Source: Mediterranea sp. (in: CFB group bacteria)
GTDB lineage: Bacteria; Bacteroidota; Bacteroidia; Bacteroidales; Bacteroidaceae
Length of the DNA stretch: 44,370 bases
Reading direction: 5' to 3'
NCBI GenBank assembly: GCA_031261785.1
Contig: JAISIZ010000127.1
Location: forward strand, 1-44,370
Shown: positions 26,059-35,765 of the stretch, in pieces
Position numbering within the stretch: position 1 is the stretch's first letter
Layout of the letters: each line of letters starts with the position of its first letter
Position numbers and translations under genes: made by a program
Notes under the pieces: generated by a model
Seen by the model: only the letters and a program-made list of their open reading frames with translations
Databases searched by the model: none
What the model was told of the DNA's origin: nothing

Positions 26059-26146
26059 GCGAACGACGTAGGTCGTCCGAGCGGACGACGTAGGTCGTTC
26101 GAGTGAGCGACGTAGGTCGTCCGGTCGAGCGACGTAGGTTGTTCGT
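26059..26146. repeat. Four tandem 22-bp iteron-like repeats
   Basis: Units 26059-26080, 26081-26102, 26103-26124 and 26125-26146 share CGACGTAGGTCGTCCG. Each has the small inverted repeat ACGAC-GTAG-GTCGT. Neighbouring units can also pair with each other: GTCGTCCG-AG-CGGACGAC is perfect between units 1 and 2, and the next junction keeps pairing through G-T wobbles. The 22-bp period is about two helical turns. The array lies between a divergent lipoprotein gene and lpdA. Apart from it and the box at 26265, 25941-26304 shows nothing recognisable. Confidence 0.93.
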
Positions 26147-26264
26147 CATGGTTATCGTGTCCGACAGGTCATGGATCGGGCTTATCGCGGCTATTCGCGG
26201 CGGAAGCTTCATCTTTCGCGAAGGCAGAAGAGGCATTTCGCTTGCGCCGCTGCGAACTAATCCG

Positions 26265-26272
26265 TACTTTCG
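26265..26272 (+). promoter_or_regulatory. Putative lpdA -7 box (TACTTTCG)
   Basis: One base off TAnnTTTG, 32 nt before the lpdA ATG at 26305. Its class recurs at 1008 and 37088. Confidence 0.35.
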
Positions 26273-26304
26273 CGGCAATTCATCCAAACAAATGTATTCG
26301 CGTT

Positions 26305-27654
26305 ATGAAATACCAACTCATTATCATCGGTGGCGGCCCGGCGGGCTATACGGCTGCCGAAGTGGCCGGGAAAGCCGGCCTTAGCGTGTTGCTCATCGAG
26401 AAGAACAACCTGGGCGGCGTGTGCCTCAACGAGGGGTGCATCCCCACCAAGACACTGCTCTATTCCGCCAAGACATACGACGGCGCCAGGCATGCCCCGA
26501 AGTATGCCGTAGGCGCCGCGGACGTAACGTTCGACCTACCCAAGATCATCGCCCGCAAGGGCAAGGTAGTGCGCAAACTGGTACTGGGCGTCAAGGGCAA
26601 GCTGGCGGCCGCCGGCGTGACGGTGGCCACCGGCGAGGCTTACGTGGTGGACAAGCACACCGTGCGCTGCGGCGAGGAGACCTACGAAGGGGAGTGGCTG
26701 CTGCTATGCACGGGGTCGGAAACCTTCGTCCCCCCCATCGCCGGCATAGCCGACGTACCCTACTGGACGCACCGGGAGGCGCTGGACGCCAAGGAGCTGC
26801 CCGCCTCGCTCACCATCGTGGGCGGCGGAGTGATAGGCATGGAGTTCGCTTCTTTCTTCAACAGCCTCGGCACGGAAGTGACGGTGATTGAGATGATGGA
26901 CGAGATTCTGGGTGGCATGGACCGCGAGCTGTCGGCCATGCTCCGCACGGAGTACGCCAAGCGAGGCGTGAAGTTCATGCTGGGCACGAAGGTGACAGGA
27001 TTCGCCCTCGCCGACGACGGACAGATCGTCACCTCGTTCGAGACACCCGAAGGAGCGGGCGAGACGACCGCCCGGCGGCTGCTGATGAGCGTGGGACGAC
27101 GTCCGGTGACGCGAGGCTTCGGATTGGAGAACCTCCACCTGGCCACCACCGACCGCGGGCGCCTGATGGTGGACGACCGGATGCGCACGTCGGAGGAGAA
27201 CGTGTTCGCCTGCGGCGACCTCACGGGCTTCTCCCTGCTGGCGCACACCGCCGTGCGCGAGGCCGAGGTGGCGGTGCACGCCATCCTCGGCAAGGACGAC
27301 CGGATGAGCTATCGGGCCATTCCCGGCGTGGTGTACACCAACCCCGAGATAGCCGGCGTGGGCGAGACGGAAGAATCGGCCGCCGCCCGAGGCATCGAGT
27401 ACGTGGTGAAGAAACTGCCCATGGCCTACTCTGGCCGCTTCGTGGCCGAGAACGAGGGAGTGAACGGCGTGTGCAAGGTGCTGCTCGACGCCGACGGGCG
27501 GGTCGTCGGCGCGCACGTGCTGGGCAACCCCGCCTCGGAGATCATCACCCTGGCCGGCATGGCCATCGAGCTGGGACTCACGGGCGAAGCGTGGAAACGT
27601 ATGGTCTTCCCGCATCCCACGGTGGGGGAAATCTTCAAGGAGGCTTTAAGTTGA
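26305..27654 (+). CDS. lpdA: Dihydrolipoyl dehydrogenase
   Basis: A 449-residue flavoprotein that reoxidises dihydrolipoamide with NAD+ for 2-oxoacid dehydrogenase or glycine-cleavage complexes. The FAD motif GGGPAGYTAAEVAGKAG opens the protein. The redox disulfide is Cys40/Cys45 in GGVCLNEGC. A second Rossmann motif IVGGGVIGMEF binds NAD. FACGD closes the FAD domain, and the C-terminal FPHPTVGE carries the catalytic His. The ATG at 26305 is chosen over 26242 because MKYQLIIIGGG is the family start. No E1, E2 or gcv genes are nearby. It is the first gene of lpdA-dacB-propeller (gaps 13 and 12 bp). Confidence 0.95.
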   Translation: MKYQLIIIGGGPAGYTAAEVAGKAGLSVLLIEKNNLGGVCLNEGCIPTKTLLYSAKTYDGARHAPKYAVGAADVTFDLPKIIARKGKVVRKLVLGVKGKLAAAGVTVATGEAYVVDKHTVRCGEETYEGEWLLLCTGSETFVPPIAGIADVPYWTHREALDAKELPASLTIVGGGVIGMEFASFFNSLGTEVTVIEMMDEILGGMDRELSAMLRTEYAKRGVKFMLGTKVTGFALADDGQIVTSFETPEGAGETTARRLLMSVGRRPVTRGFGLENLHLATTDRGRLMVDDRMRTSEENVFACGDLTGFSLLAHTAVREAEVAVHAILGKDDRMSYRAIPGVVYTNPEIAGVGETEESAAARGIEYVVKKLPMAYSGRFVAENEGVNGVCKVLLDADGRVVGAHVLGNPASEIITLAGMAIELGLTGEAWKRMVFPHPTVGEIFKEALS

Positions 27655-27667
27655 CAAGGAGGCGAAA

Positions 27668-29119
27668 ATGAAGAAGATAGGCTGTTGGCTGCTGGCGTCG
27701 ATGCTCGCCTCGCCAGCGTGGGGGCAGGAACCGCTCGCCGAGATCGATTCGCTGATCAAGCGGATGCTGCCCGAAAGTTCGGAGGTGGGCATCGCCGTGT
27801 ACGACCTCACGGCGAAACGTCGGCTATACGCCTATCGGGCGGAAAAGCTCTCCCGGCCGGCGTCGACCCTGAAGCTGCTGACAGCCATCACCGCCCTCGC
27901 GCGACCCGATGCCGACCAGCCTTTCCGCACGGAGGTGAGGCACGACGGAGTGATAGCCCGCGACACCTTGCATGGCAACCTCTACGTGGTGGGCGGCTTC
28001 GACCCCGAATTGGACGGCGAGGCGCTGGATTCGCTGGTGGAGCGGACGGCCTCCAGAGGCTTCTCAGTCATCACGGGAGGGGTGTACGGCGACGTGTCGC
28101 TGAAAGATTCCCTCCGCTGGGGGCAGGGATGGGCGTGGGACGACGAGCCTGCCGCCTTCCAGCCCCACCTTTCGCCACTGATGCTCTGCAAAGGCACGGT
28201 GGAGATCACCGTCGGCCCCACGCCCGCGAAGGGCGACACGGCGGCTATCCTCGCCGCCTATCCCCGTTCCTCGTTCTATACCCTGCGCAACGAGACGAAG
28301 AGCCGTACCCCATCCGCCGGCGACTTCGCGCTGACCCGCGACTGGATGGAGCACGGCAACCATATCGTGGTGAGCGGCAACGTGGACAAGATCAGGAAGG
28401 GACAGGTCAGCGTGTACGATTCGCCACGTTTCTTCATGCGCACGTTCCTCGACCGCCTGCAAGCCCGGGGCATCGCGCCCAAAGACACCATCCTGCGTTT
28501 CGCCGAGCTGCCTGCCGATAGCGACAGCGTACGTGTCTCCGCCCCGTTGGCCGTATGGGAGACGCCCATGTACACCGTGCTGCGCCAGCTGATGAAGAAC
28601 AGCGACAACCTCAACGCCGAGGCGTTGCTGTGCCGCGTCGGAGCCGAAGCCTCGGGGAAGCGACACGTGGCGGCCGAGGATGGCATCGTGGAAATCATGA
28701 AGCTGGTCCGCCAGCTGGGTCACGATCCCAAGACAATCCAGATAGCCGACGGCTGCGGCCTGTCGAACTACAACTATCTCTCGCCCTCCCTGCTGGTGGA
28801 CTTCCTCGCGTACGCCTACTCGCGCGCCGACATCTTCAACGCCCTCTACCGCGCCCTCCCCACAGGTGGGGTGGACGGCACTCTGAAGTACCGCATGCGA
28901 AAGGCTCCTACCCGAGGCAACGTGCACGCCAAGACCGGATCGTTCACCGCCATCAACACCTTGGCCGGATACATCGACCGGCAGGACGGACATACGCTCG
29001 CCTTCGCCATCATGAACCAGAATATCCTCTCGGCCAAGCAAGCGAGGGATTTCCAGGACGAGGTGTGCGGGCTGCTTTTACGATACGCGGACCCTGACGG
29101 CGTGAAGAAGAACAAATGA
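27668..29119 (+). CDS. dacB: D-alanyl-D-alanine carboxypeptidase/endopeptidase (PBP4 family)
   Basis: A 483-residue exported penicillin-binding protein (S13 family) that trims peptidoglycan side chains and cross-links in the periplasm. The signal peptide ends near AWGQ. The active-site motif is SxxK in PASTLKLL (Ser66, Lys69). The SxN motif is MKNSDNLNAE, and KTG is in HAKTGSF. A domain insertion lies between the first two motifs, as in PBP4. It starts 13 bp after lpdA and ends 12 bp before the propeller gene, which suggests one transcript. Confidence 0.93.
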   Translation: MKKIGCWLLASMLASPAWGQEPLAEIDSLIKRMLPESSEVGIAVYDLTAKRRLYAYRAEKLSRPASTLKLLTAITALARPDADQPFRTEVRHDGVIARDTLHGNLYVVGGFDPELDGEALDSLVERTASRGFSVITGGVYGDVSLKDSLRWGQGWAWDDEPAAFQPHLSPLMLCKGTVEITVGPTPAKGDTAAILAAYPRSSFYTLRNETKSRTPSAGDFALTRDWMEHGNHIVVSGNVDKIRKGQVSVYDSPRFFMRTFLDRLQARGIAPKDTILRFAELPADSDSVRVSAPLAVWETPMYTVLRQLMKNSDNLNAEALLCRVGAEASGKRHVAAEDGIVEIMKLVRQLGHDPKTIQIADGCGLSNYNYLSPSLLVDFLAYAYSRADIFNALYRALPTGGVDGTLKYRMRKAPTRGNVHAKTGSFTAINTLAGYIDRQDGHTLAFAIMNQNILSAKQARDFQDEVCGLLLRYADPDGVKKNK

Positions 29120-29131
29120 AAAACAGAGTAT

Positions 29132-30415
29132 ATGAAAAAGACATTATCCTGCTGCGCCTTCTTGGCGCTCGCCCTTTGCCCACTCGCGGCGCAGCGTCTT
29201 GTCGAGGTAGGCACGGGCTTCAGCCAGACGTCGGTCAACACGGCCGTCTTCAGGCACCACGCCTTGGTGACGCACGGCGATAAGCAATACATCGCTTACT
29301 ACGACGCCGACGGCTACATGGTGCTGGGCAGGCGGCAACTGGCGAATAAGCGTTGGACACTCGAGCGAACCGCCCACCGGGGAAAGGTGAGCGACGCCCA
29401 CAATGTCATCAGCCTCGGCGTGGATGGCGACGGATATGTGCACGTGGCCTTCGACCACCATGGCGATCCGCTGAACTACTGCCGTGGCGTCGCCCCCGGA
29501 TCGCTCACGCTCGGAGAGAAGCGGGAGATGGTGGGAAGCGACGAGAACGACGTGACCTATCCGCAGTTTTACGAGATGCCCGACGGCAGCCTGCTGTTCG
29601 CCTACCGCGACGGAGCCTCGGGACAAGGCAACCTCGTGCTCAACCGCTACGAACCCGCCACCCGGAAATGGCAGCGTATGCACGACGTGCTGGTGGACGG
29701 AGAGCGACAACGCAATGCCTACTGGCAACTCTGCGTCGACCGCCAAGGCACCCTGCACCTGTCGTGGGTGTGGCGTGAGACACCGAGCGTGGAAACCAAT
29801 CATGACCTCTGCTATGCCCGCTCGCGCGACGGCGGGCGTAGCTGGGAACGCGCCGACGGGACGCCGTACCAATTGCCCATCAACGCCGCCAATGCCGAAT
29901 ACGCGTTCCGCATCCCCCAAGGCAGCGAACTGATCAACCAAACCGGCATGGCCGCCGACGAGCGAGGCTGCCCCTACATCGCAACCTATTGGCGCGACGC
30001 CGACAGCGACATCCCCCAATACCGATTGGTGTGGCACGACGGCAACGCCTGGCAATGCCGGCAAGTGGGCCAACGAACCTCTCCCTTCAGCCTGAGCGGA
30101 GTGGGCACCAAGCGCATCCCGATCGCCCGTCCGGCCATCGCCGTAGATGGCGACAAGGTGTACTACCTCTTCCGCGACGAGGAACGGGGAAGCCGCGTCT
30201 CGATGGCGACCACCGACTGTCCCGAGCGCAGGCAATGGACAGTGACCGACCTCACCGCTTTCGCCGTGAACGCGTGGGAGCCGGTATACGACGAAGAGCT
30301 GTGGCGACAACGCCGGCAGCTCCACCTATTTATACAGAACACCGAGCAAGGCGACGGCGAACGTAGTGTGGCCGCCAAGCCAAGCCCGGTGTTTGTTCTC
30401 GAAGCTGTCAAGTAG
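29132..30415 (+). CDS. BNR-4 repeat beta-propeller protein, secreted
   Basis: A 427-residue protein with a signal peptide ending near LAAQ. The mature part consists of repeated blades, for example HHALVTHGDKQYIAYYDADGYM, DGDGYVHVAFDHHGD, LLFAYRDGASGQG and GTLHLSWVWRETP, as in the BNR_4 (PF15892) propeller. Known members include ulvan lyases (PL24/PL25) and GH145-type enzymes acting on rhamnose-glucuronate linkages, so a polysaccharide lyase or glycosidase is plausible but not proven. DHHGDPLNYCRG carries a His pair of the kind used by such enzymes. It follows dacB by 12 bp and is not inside the utilisation locus. Confidence 0.82.
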   Translation: MKKTLSCCAFLALALCPLAAQRLVEVGTGFSQTSVNTAVFRHHALVTHGDKQYIAYYDADGYMVLGRRQLANKRWTLERTAHRGKVSDAHNVISLGVDGDGYVHVAFDHHGDPLNYCRGVAPGSLTLGEKREMVGSDENDVTYPQFYEMPDGSLLFAYRDGASGQGNLVLNRYEPATRKWQRMHDVLVDGERQRNAYWQLCVDRQGTLHLSWVWRETPSVETNHDLCYARSRDGGRSWERADGTPYQLPINAANAEYAFRIPQGSELINQTGMAADERGCPYIATYWRDADSDIPQYRLVWHDGNAWQCRQVGQRTSPFSLSGVGTKRIPIARPAIAVDGDKVYYLFRDEERGSRVSMATTDCPERRQWTVTDLTAFAVNAWEPVYDEELWRQRRQLHLFIQNTEQGDGERSVAAKPSPVFVLEAVK

Positions 30416-30445
30416 CCGAATAGCCGGCTACTCGCTTCTCGCTTC

Positions 30446-31945
30446 TCACTTCACGTATTCCGCCCAGTTGGTGTTCCGCATGTCACCACTTCGTGCCAGT
30501 TCGGCGTGCATGCCGAGCGCGGCCTGGATGGCGTGTGGCGTCTGGTTCTTTCCGCCGGCCATCTTCGTGTAGTCCCACAGCAGTTGTTTATAGGCGGGGT
30601 GCGCGCAATTCTCGATGATAGCCTGCGCACGCTCCTTGGGGCTTTTGCCGCGCAGGTCGGCCACGCCTTGCTCGGTGATGACGATGTTGACCGAGTGTTC
30701 GCTGTGGTCCACGTGCGACACCATGGGGACGATGGCGCTGATCTTCCCCTCTTTCGCCTCCGACGGGCAGGTGAAGATGGAGATATAGGCGTTGCGGGTG
30801 AAGTCGCCCGAGCCTCCGATGCCGTTCATCATCTTCGTACCCCCGATATGCGTGGAGTTGACGTTGCCATAGAGATCCACCTCGATGGCGGTGTTGATGG
30901 AGATGATGCCCAATCGGCGCACCACTTCGGGATTGTTGGATATTTCCGACGGGCGGAGCACCAGCTTGTCGCGGAAGAAGTCCATGTCTTGGTAGATGCC
31001 GTCGAGACACTCGTTGGTGACGGTGAGCGAGCAGGTGCTGCCAAACTTCACCCGTCCCTGGCGAATGAGGCCTACCACGGCGTCCTGCAACACTTCGGTG
31101 TACATCTCGAACGGAGGGATGGTGGTGTCGCGCCCCAGGGCGCCAAGCACGGCGTTGGCGATGTTGCCTACGCCCGATTGCAACGGCAGGAAAGTGGAGG
31201 GGATGATGCCCCGCTTGAGGTCGGCGGCGAGGAAGTCGGCCACGTTCTGCCCTATCTTGTCGGTGATGGGGTCGGCCTCGGAGAAGGCGCGCGCCTCATC
31301 GGGCCAGTTGGTCTCCACCACGCCCACGATCTTCTTGGGATCGACCTGTATGTAGGGCTGGCCGATACGGTCGCTCGGCTTGTAGATGGGAATCTCGCGA
31401 CGATAGGGAGGGTCGGCCGGCTCGTACACGTCGTGCAGGCCCATGCCCGACTTACTATGCGCGGCGTTCAGTTCCACGATCACCTTGTCGGCCATGCGAC
31501 AGATCGTGGGCGATATGCCGCCGGCGGCCGTGAGATACAGCTTTCCGTCGGGTGTCAGCTCGCACGCCTCGATGATGGCCACGTCGATCTTTCCCATGAA
31601 GCCGTAGCGCACCTCTTGAGCCATCTGTGAGAGATGAATGTCGTTGTAGGCTATCTCGCCATTGTTCACCGCCTTGCGGAAATCTTTGTTTGTGGTATAA
31701 GGCGCCCGATACCGGATAGCCTTGGCGCGCGACAGGATGCCATCGCACGATTCGCCGGTGGACGCTCCCGTGAATATCCCCACCTGGAACGGGTTACCTT
31801 TGGCGTGCTCCTCTTCCGCTACTTTTGCCAGCGCGGCCGTGACGGCCTTGGCTGTTCCCGCGGGCGTGAACCCGCTCAGGCCGATGTTGTAGCCATGCTT
31901 AATCAAGCTGGCAGCTTCCGCTGCCGAAATACGATTGAATGCCAT
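30446..31945 (-). CDS. Acetyl-CoA hydrolase/transferase (succinate-acetate CoA-transferase type)
   Basis: A 499-residue cytoplasmic enzyme that moves CoA between acyl groups, most likely succinyl-CoA and acetate, as in propionate- or succinate-forming Bacteroidales. The N-terminal domain has GLSGFTPAGTAKAV and FTGASTGE. The C-terminal domain has the expected catalytic-Glu region NTAIEVDLYGNVNSTH and the glycine-rich GIGGSGDF. PKERAQAIIENCAHPAY is typical of the last helices. The length fits class I CoA-transferases of this family (about 500). It is transcribed toward the propeller gene, with 30 bp between them; no clear promoter was seen upstream. Confidence 0.92.
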   Translation of the reverse strand: MAFNRISAAEAASLIKHGYNIGLSGFTPAGTAKAVTAALAKVAEEEHAKGNPFQVGIFTGASTGESCDGILSRAKAIRYRAPYTTNKDFRKAVNNGEIAYNDIHLSQMAQEVRYGFMGKIDVAIIEACELTPDGKLYLTAAGGISPTICRMADKVIVELNAAHSKSGMGLHDVYEPADPPYRREIPIYKPSDRIGQPYIQVDPKKIVGVVETNWPDEARAFSEADPITDKIGQNVADFLAADLKRGIIPSTFLPLQSGVGNIANAVLGALGRDTTIPPFEMYTEVLQDAVVGLIRQGRVKFGSTCSLTVTNECLDGIYQDMDFFRDKLVLRPSEISNNPEVVRRLGIISINTAIEVDLYGNVNSTHIGGTKMMNGIGGSGDFTRNAYISIFTCPSEAKEGKISAIVPMVSHVDHSEHSVNIVITEQGVADLRGKSPKERAQAIIENCAHPAYKQLLWDYTKMAGGKNQTPHAIQAALGMHAELARSGDMRNTNWAEYVK

Positions 31946-32051
31946 AATTCGTGTGTAAAATGCTTTATTGAGTTAGTAATACTTCGTTTTTTTAATGCTC
32001 TCGTCGCTTTATGGGATGTTTGCGTCGCTTGCCGGACATCTTCGCCGGCCC

Positions 32052-32468
32052 TTAATATTTTCTTCGCAGGATTTCGCCCCAGACAATGGCGCGGCGAGCC
32101 TCCTCGGCGGAGCGGATTTGGAATTCCTCGCCGTCTTCGGTTGTCTCGATGGTTTCGGTAGGGATTGGGGGTTGTGGGAGCGGGGCGTGTCGGGGCGTCT
32201 CCTTCTTCGGGGAGCGCTCCGTATTCCGCGGGCGGGTAGGCTTTTGCTCGGGAGGAACGGGCCGATACAGGTCTTCAAGCGTCCTGGGTCGGTTCCAAGG
32301 TGCGGGGATAGCGGGTACGTCGGGCGTCATTTCGTCCGCGTGGGGTGTCGGGGGGAAGTGGGGAGATGCCGGGGTGTCTTGTTCCGACGCTTTTTTCTTG
32401 CTCACCTCTTTCACTATGCCTATCAGCACAATGCCTCCGATCAGTAGAAACTTCCAAAAGTCGTCCAT
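32052..32468 (-). CDS. Small proline-rich membrane-anchored protein
   Basis: A 138-residue protein with one N-terminal membrane helix (FLLIGGIVLIGIV, residues 7-19). A Pro-rich linker covers about residues 30-110. A short conserved C-terminus RSAEEARRAIVWGEILRRKY follows. That tail recurs in small Bacteroidota proteins of unknown function. The topology is probably N-terminus in the membrane with a cytoplasmic tail. It has a strong promoter at 32510. The next gene, a CoA-transferase, is 106 bp further on, so the gene may be separate. Confidence 0.78.
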   Translation of the reverse strand: MDDFWKFLLIGGIVLIGIVKEVSKKKASEQDTPASPHFPPTPHADEMTPDVPAIPAPWNRPRTLEDLYRPVPPEQKPTRPRNTERSPKKETPRHAPLPQPPIPTETIETTEDGEEFQIRSAEEARRAIVWGEILRRKY

Positions 32469-32509
32469 ATTACTCTATATAAGTTGTACAGTCTACTAAA
32501 ACGATGTGC

Positions 32510-32540
32510 CAAAGATACGCATTTTATCATAGCGCGCAAA
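32510..32540 (-). promoter_or_regulatory. Promoter, TTTG-N19-TATCTTTG
   Basis: The -7 box TATCTTTG is at 32510-32517 and the -33 box TTTG at 32537-32540, both on the minus strand and 19 nt apart. This is an exact fit to the Bacteroidota consensus, with a leader of about 35 nt before the start at 32468. Confidence 0.75.
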
Positions 32541-32548
32541 GAAAAACG

Positions 32549-32595
32549 GGGTACAAAGAAAAAGGGGCTAACAGGGTACAAAGAAAAAGGGGCTA
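32549..32595. repeat. Direct repeat of 22 bp
   Basis: GGGTACAAAGAAAAAGGGGC plus TA occurs at 32549-32570 and 32574-32595. The second copy overlaps the terminator of the short-RNA candidate, so a terminator tail may have been duplicated. Confidence 0.85.
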
Positions 32596-32657
32596 CTTCA
32601 CAGCACCCCCTATTTTTTAACCTAAACCTTAACTATGAAAAAATCTAATGTTTCTTT
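32582..32657 (-). ncRNA. Short-RNA candidate A
   Basis: A putative transcript of about 75 nt. The promoter is TTTG (32692-32695), 20 nt, CACTTTTG (32664-32671), one base off consensus. The end is a hairpin (GGGGTGCT with a complementary arm ending GCCCC, 32589-32610) followed by a U-rich run. It shares the words ATTAGATTT, TTTTTCAT, TTAAGGTT and GGTTAA with the candidate at 43146. The opposite strand holds a 16-codon frame (32635-32685) that could be the product instead. Apart from this, 32469-32864 holds only promoters and the direct repeat. Confidence 0.42.
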
Positions 32658-32829
32658 CGGGAGCAAAAGTGGGGATTATAATTGAGACTGCCAAAAGAGT
32701 TGAGAGAAAAATGCATCACCTTAACATTTATTACAAGTTTTAGCTCTTTCTTGTAACTAAAATCCCTTTTTTCGAGCCAAATACACATTATTTTCTCTCT
32801 GTGCAAGGCGTGAATTGAAGGCGAAGCCG

Positions 32830-32837
32830 TATCTTTG
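32830..32837 (+). promoter_or_regulatory. miaB promoter -7 box (TATCTTTG)
   Basis: An exact TAnnTTTG, 27 nt before the miaB ATG. Confidence 0.6.
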
Positions 32838-32864
32838 CACCCAACTAATTAAGCAACTTATCCA

Positions 32865-34244
<1,380 letters not shown>

Positions 34245-34385
34245 TTATCCTTTAGCCCTTATTTTTTTTCTTTTTCTCCCGTTCTCTTTGGTAAAAACGG
34301 GAATCGGTTCTCTCTTACTAATGGAATCCACTAAAGCAACCCTAAAGAATAGTTGATTCACATAACAATTTTATCGTCGAGGGGC

Positions 34386-34405
34386 ACGGATGCGCCTGTA
34401 TCCGT
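34386..34405 (+). other. Hairpin in the porin leader
   Basis: ACGGAT and ATCCGT arms around GCGCCTGT, followed by CTCTTCTTTTT. It could be an attenuator-like or mRNA-stabilising hairpin just ahead of the OmpA gene. No consensus promoter was found upstream of the porin gene. Confidence 0.35.
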
Positions 34406-34443
34406 CTCTTCTTTTTATAAATCGTTATAAAACAAATGAGGAA

Positions 34444-35583
34444 ATGAAAAAGAGAATTCTTTTGGTGGCAGCGTTTGCCGCCGCAGTAGGAATGGCCAAC
34501 GGCCAGAATTTGCTTGATGGCAACAAGCCGTCGGACAACTGGTCCCTCGGGATCAACGTAGGTGGCATCACGCCCCTTACCCACTCCGCTTTCTGGAAGA
34601 ACATGCGTCCGGAAGTCGGTCTGGAACTCGGCAAGCAATTTACGCCCGTCTTTGGACTGAGCGTAGAGGGTATGTTCGGTATCAACACCAGCTATGGCTT
34701 GAGCAGCACCGTTTTCGACCACTCCAACGTGAGCATGTTGGGACGTGTCAACCTGTTCAACTGGCTTGGCGGCTATCATGGCACGCCTCGTACGTTCGAC
34801 ATGGAATTGGTCGGCGGCATGGGCTGGGGACATAACTATTGGGCCGGTGGTGCGGACGACAATTACGCCACTTCCAAGGCTGGCTTGAATTTTAACTTCA
34901 ACCTGGGTGAGAGGAAAGCGTGGACCGTCGCGATCAAGCCCGCGTTCGTATGGAACCTGGAAGGTGACGGCCCGGCCCGCTACAACGCCAACAACGCCGG
35001 TGTTGAGTTGCTCGCCGGATTCACCTACCACTTCAAGAACAGCAACGGCAAGCACCACATGTCGCTTACCCGCGCTTACGACCAGGCCGAGATCGACGCC
35101 CTGAATGGCCGTATCAACGAGCTGCGCGACGCGAAAGCCAAGCTGGACGCCGCCAACCAGCAGATCGCCGACCTGCGGAACCAACTGAACGACTGCAACA
35201 GCGCGCTCGAGGCTTGCAAAAACAAGAAGCCCGAGGTACAGACCGTAACGGAGACCAGCCAGAAGCTGGAATCGGTCGTTACCTTCCGCCAGGGCCGCGC
35301 CACGGTAGACGCTTCGCAGCTGCCTAACGTAGAGCGTATCGCCACCTATCTGAAGAACAACAAGAACGCTTCCGTATCCATCAAGGGATATGCGTCGCCC
35401 GAGGGTAGCGTCGAGGTGAACGAGCGTATCGCCAAGCAACGTGCCGAGGCCGTGAAGACCCTGCTGATCAACAAGTACAAGATTGCCGCCGACCGCATCG
35501 TCGCCGAAGGACAAGGTGTAGGCAACATGTTCGAGGAGCCGGACTGGAACCGCGTGAGCATCTGTACGATCGACAAGAAATAG
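34444..35583 (+). CDS. OmpA family outer-membrane protein
   Basis: A 379-residue porin-like protein. The signal peptide ends at MANGQ. An N-terminal eight-stranded barrel (about residues 22-210) is followed by a coiled-coil linker (LNGRINELRDAKAKLDAANQ). The C-terminal OmpA domain binds peptidoglycan (VVTFRQGRATVD, SIKGYASPEGS, NERIAKQRAEAV). It links the outer membrane to the cell wall. The start at 34444 (MKKRILL) is chosen over 34390 because it begins the signal peptide. Codon choice is less GC-extreme than in neighbours, as expected for a highly expressed gene. A strong terminator follows. Confidence 0.95.
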   Translation: MKKRILLVAAFAAAVGMANGQNLLDGNKPSDNWSLGINVGGITPLTHSAFWKNMRPEVGLELGKQFTPVFGLSVEGMFGINTSYGLSSTVFDHSNVSMLGRVNLFNWLGGYHGTPRTFDMELVGGMGWGHNYWAGGADDNYATSKAGLNFNFNLGERKAWTVAIKPAFVWNLEGDGPARYNANNAGVELLAGFTYHFKNSNGKHHMSLTRAYDQAEIDALNGRINELRDAKAKLDAANQQIADLRNQLNDCNSALEACKNKKPEVQTVTETSQKLESVVTFRQGRATVDASQLPNVERIATYLKNNKNASVSIKGYASPEGSVEVNERIAKQRAEAVKTLLINKYKIAADRIVAEGQGVGNMFEEPDWNRVSICTIDKK

Positions 35584-35660
35584 CACTAAAGCGCCATAAC
35601 TTCAAAGCAGTTAAGGCAGAGGTTTCCCCTCACACACAAACAACCTAAGCCAAAACGAGG

Positions 35661-35700
35661 ACGGGCGAAAAGCGGAAAAGCTTTTCGCCCGTTTTTATTT
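35661..35700 (+). terminator. Intrinsic terminator of the porin gene
   Basis: A perfect 13-bp stem (ACGGGCGAAAAGC and its complement, 35661-35673 and 35680-35692), a 6-nt loop, then a T-rich tract. It lies 78 bp after the porin stop and may also serve the convergent tyrS. Confidence 0.9.
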
Positions 35701-35765
35701 TTCACGCCTTGCCGCGCAAACGTGTCGAGCGCTCGGGGGAGAGGGCTATTGCCGGATTCATACCC

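Noticed and set aside
32635..32685. 16-residue peptide frame on the plus strand
   Set aside because: No promoter or ribosome site is seen on that strand, while the minus strand has promoter and terminator signals; kept only as an alternative.
34278..34301. CCCGTT/AACGGG hairpin after miaB as terminator
   Set aside because: The stem is 6 bp and no T tract follows on the plus strand; too weak to call.
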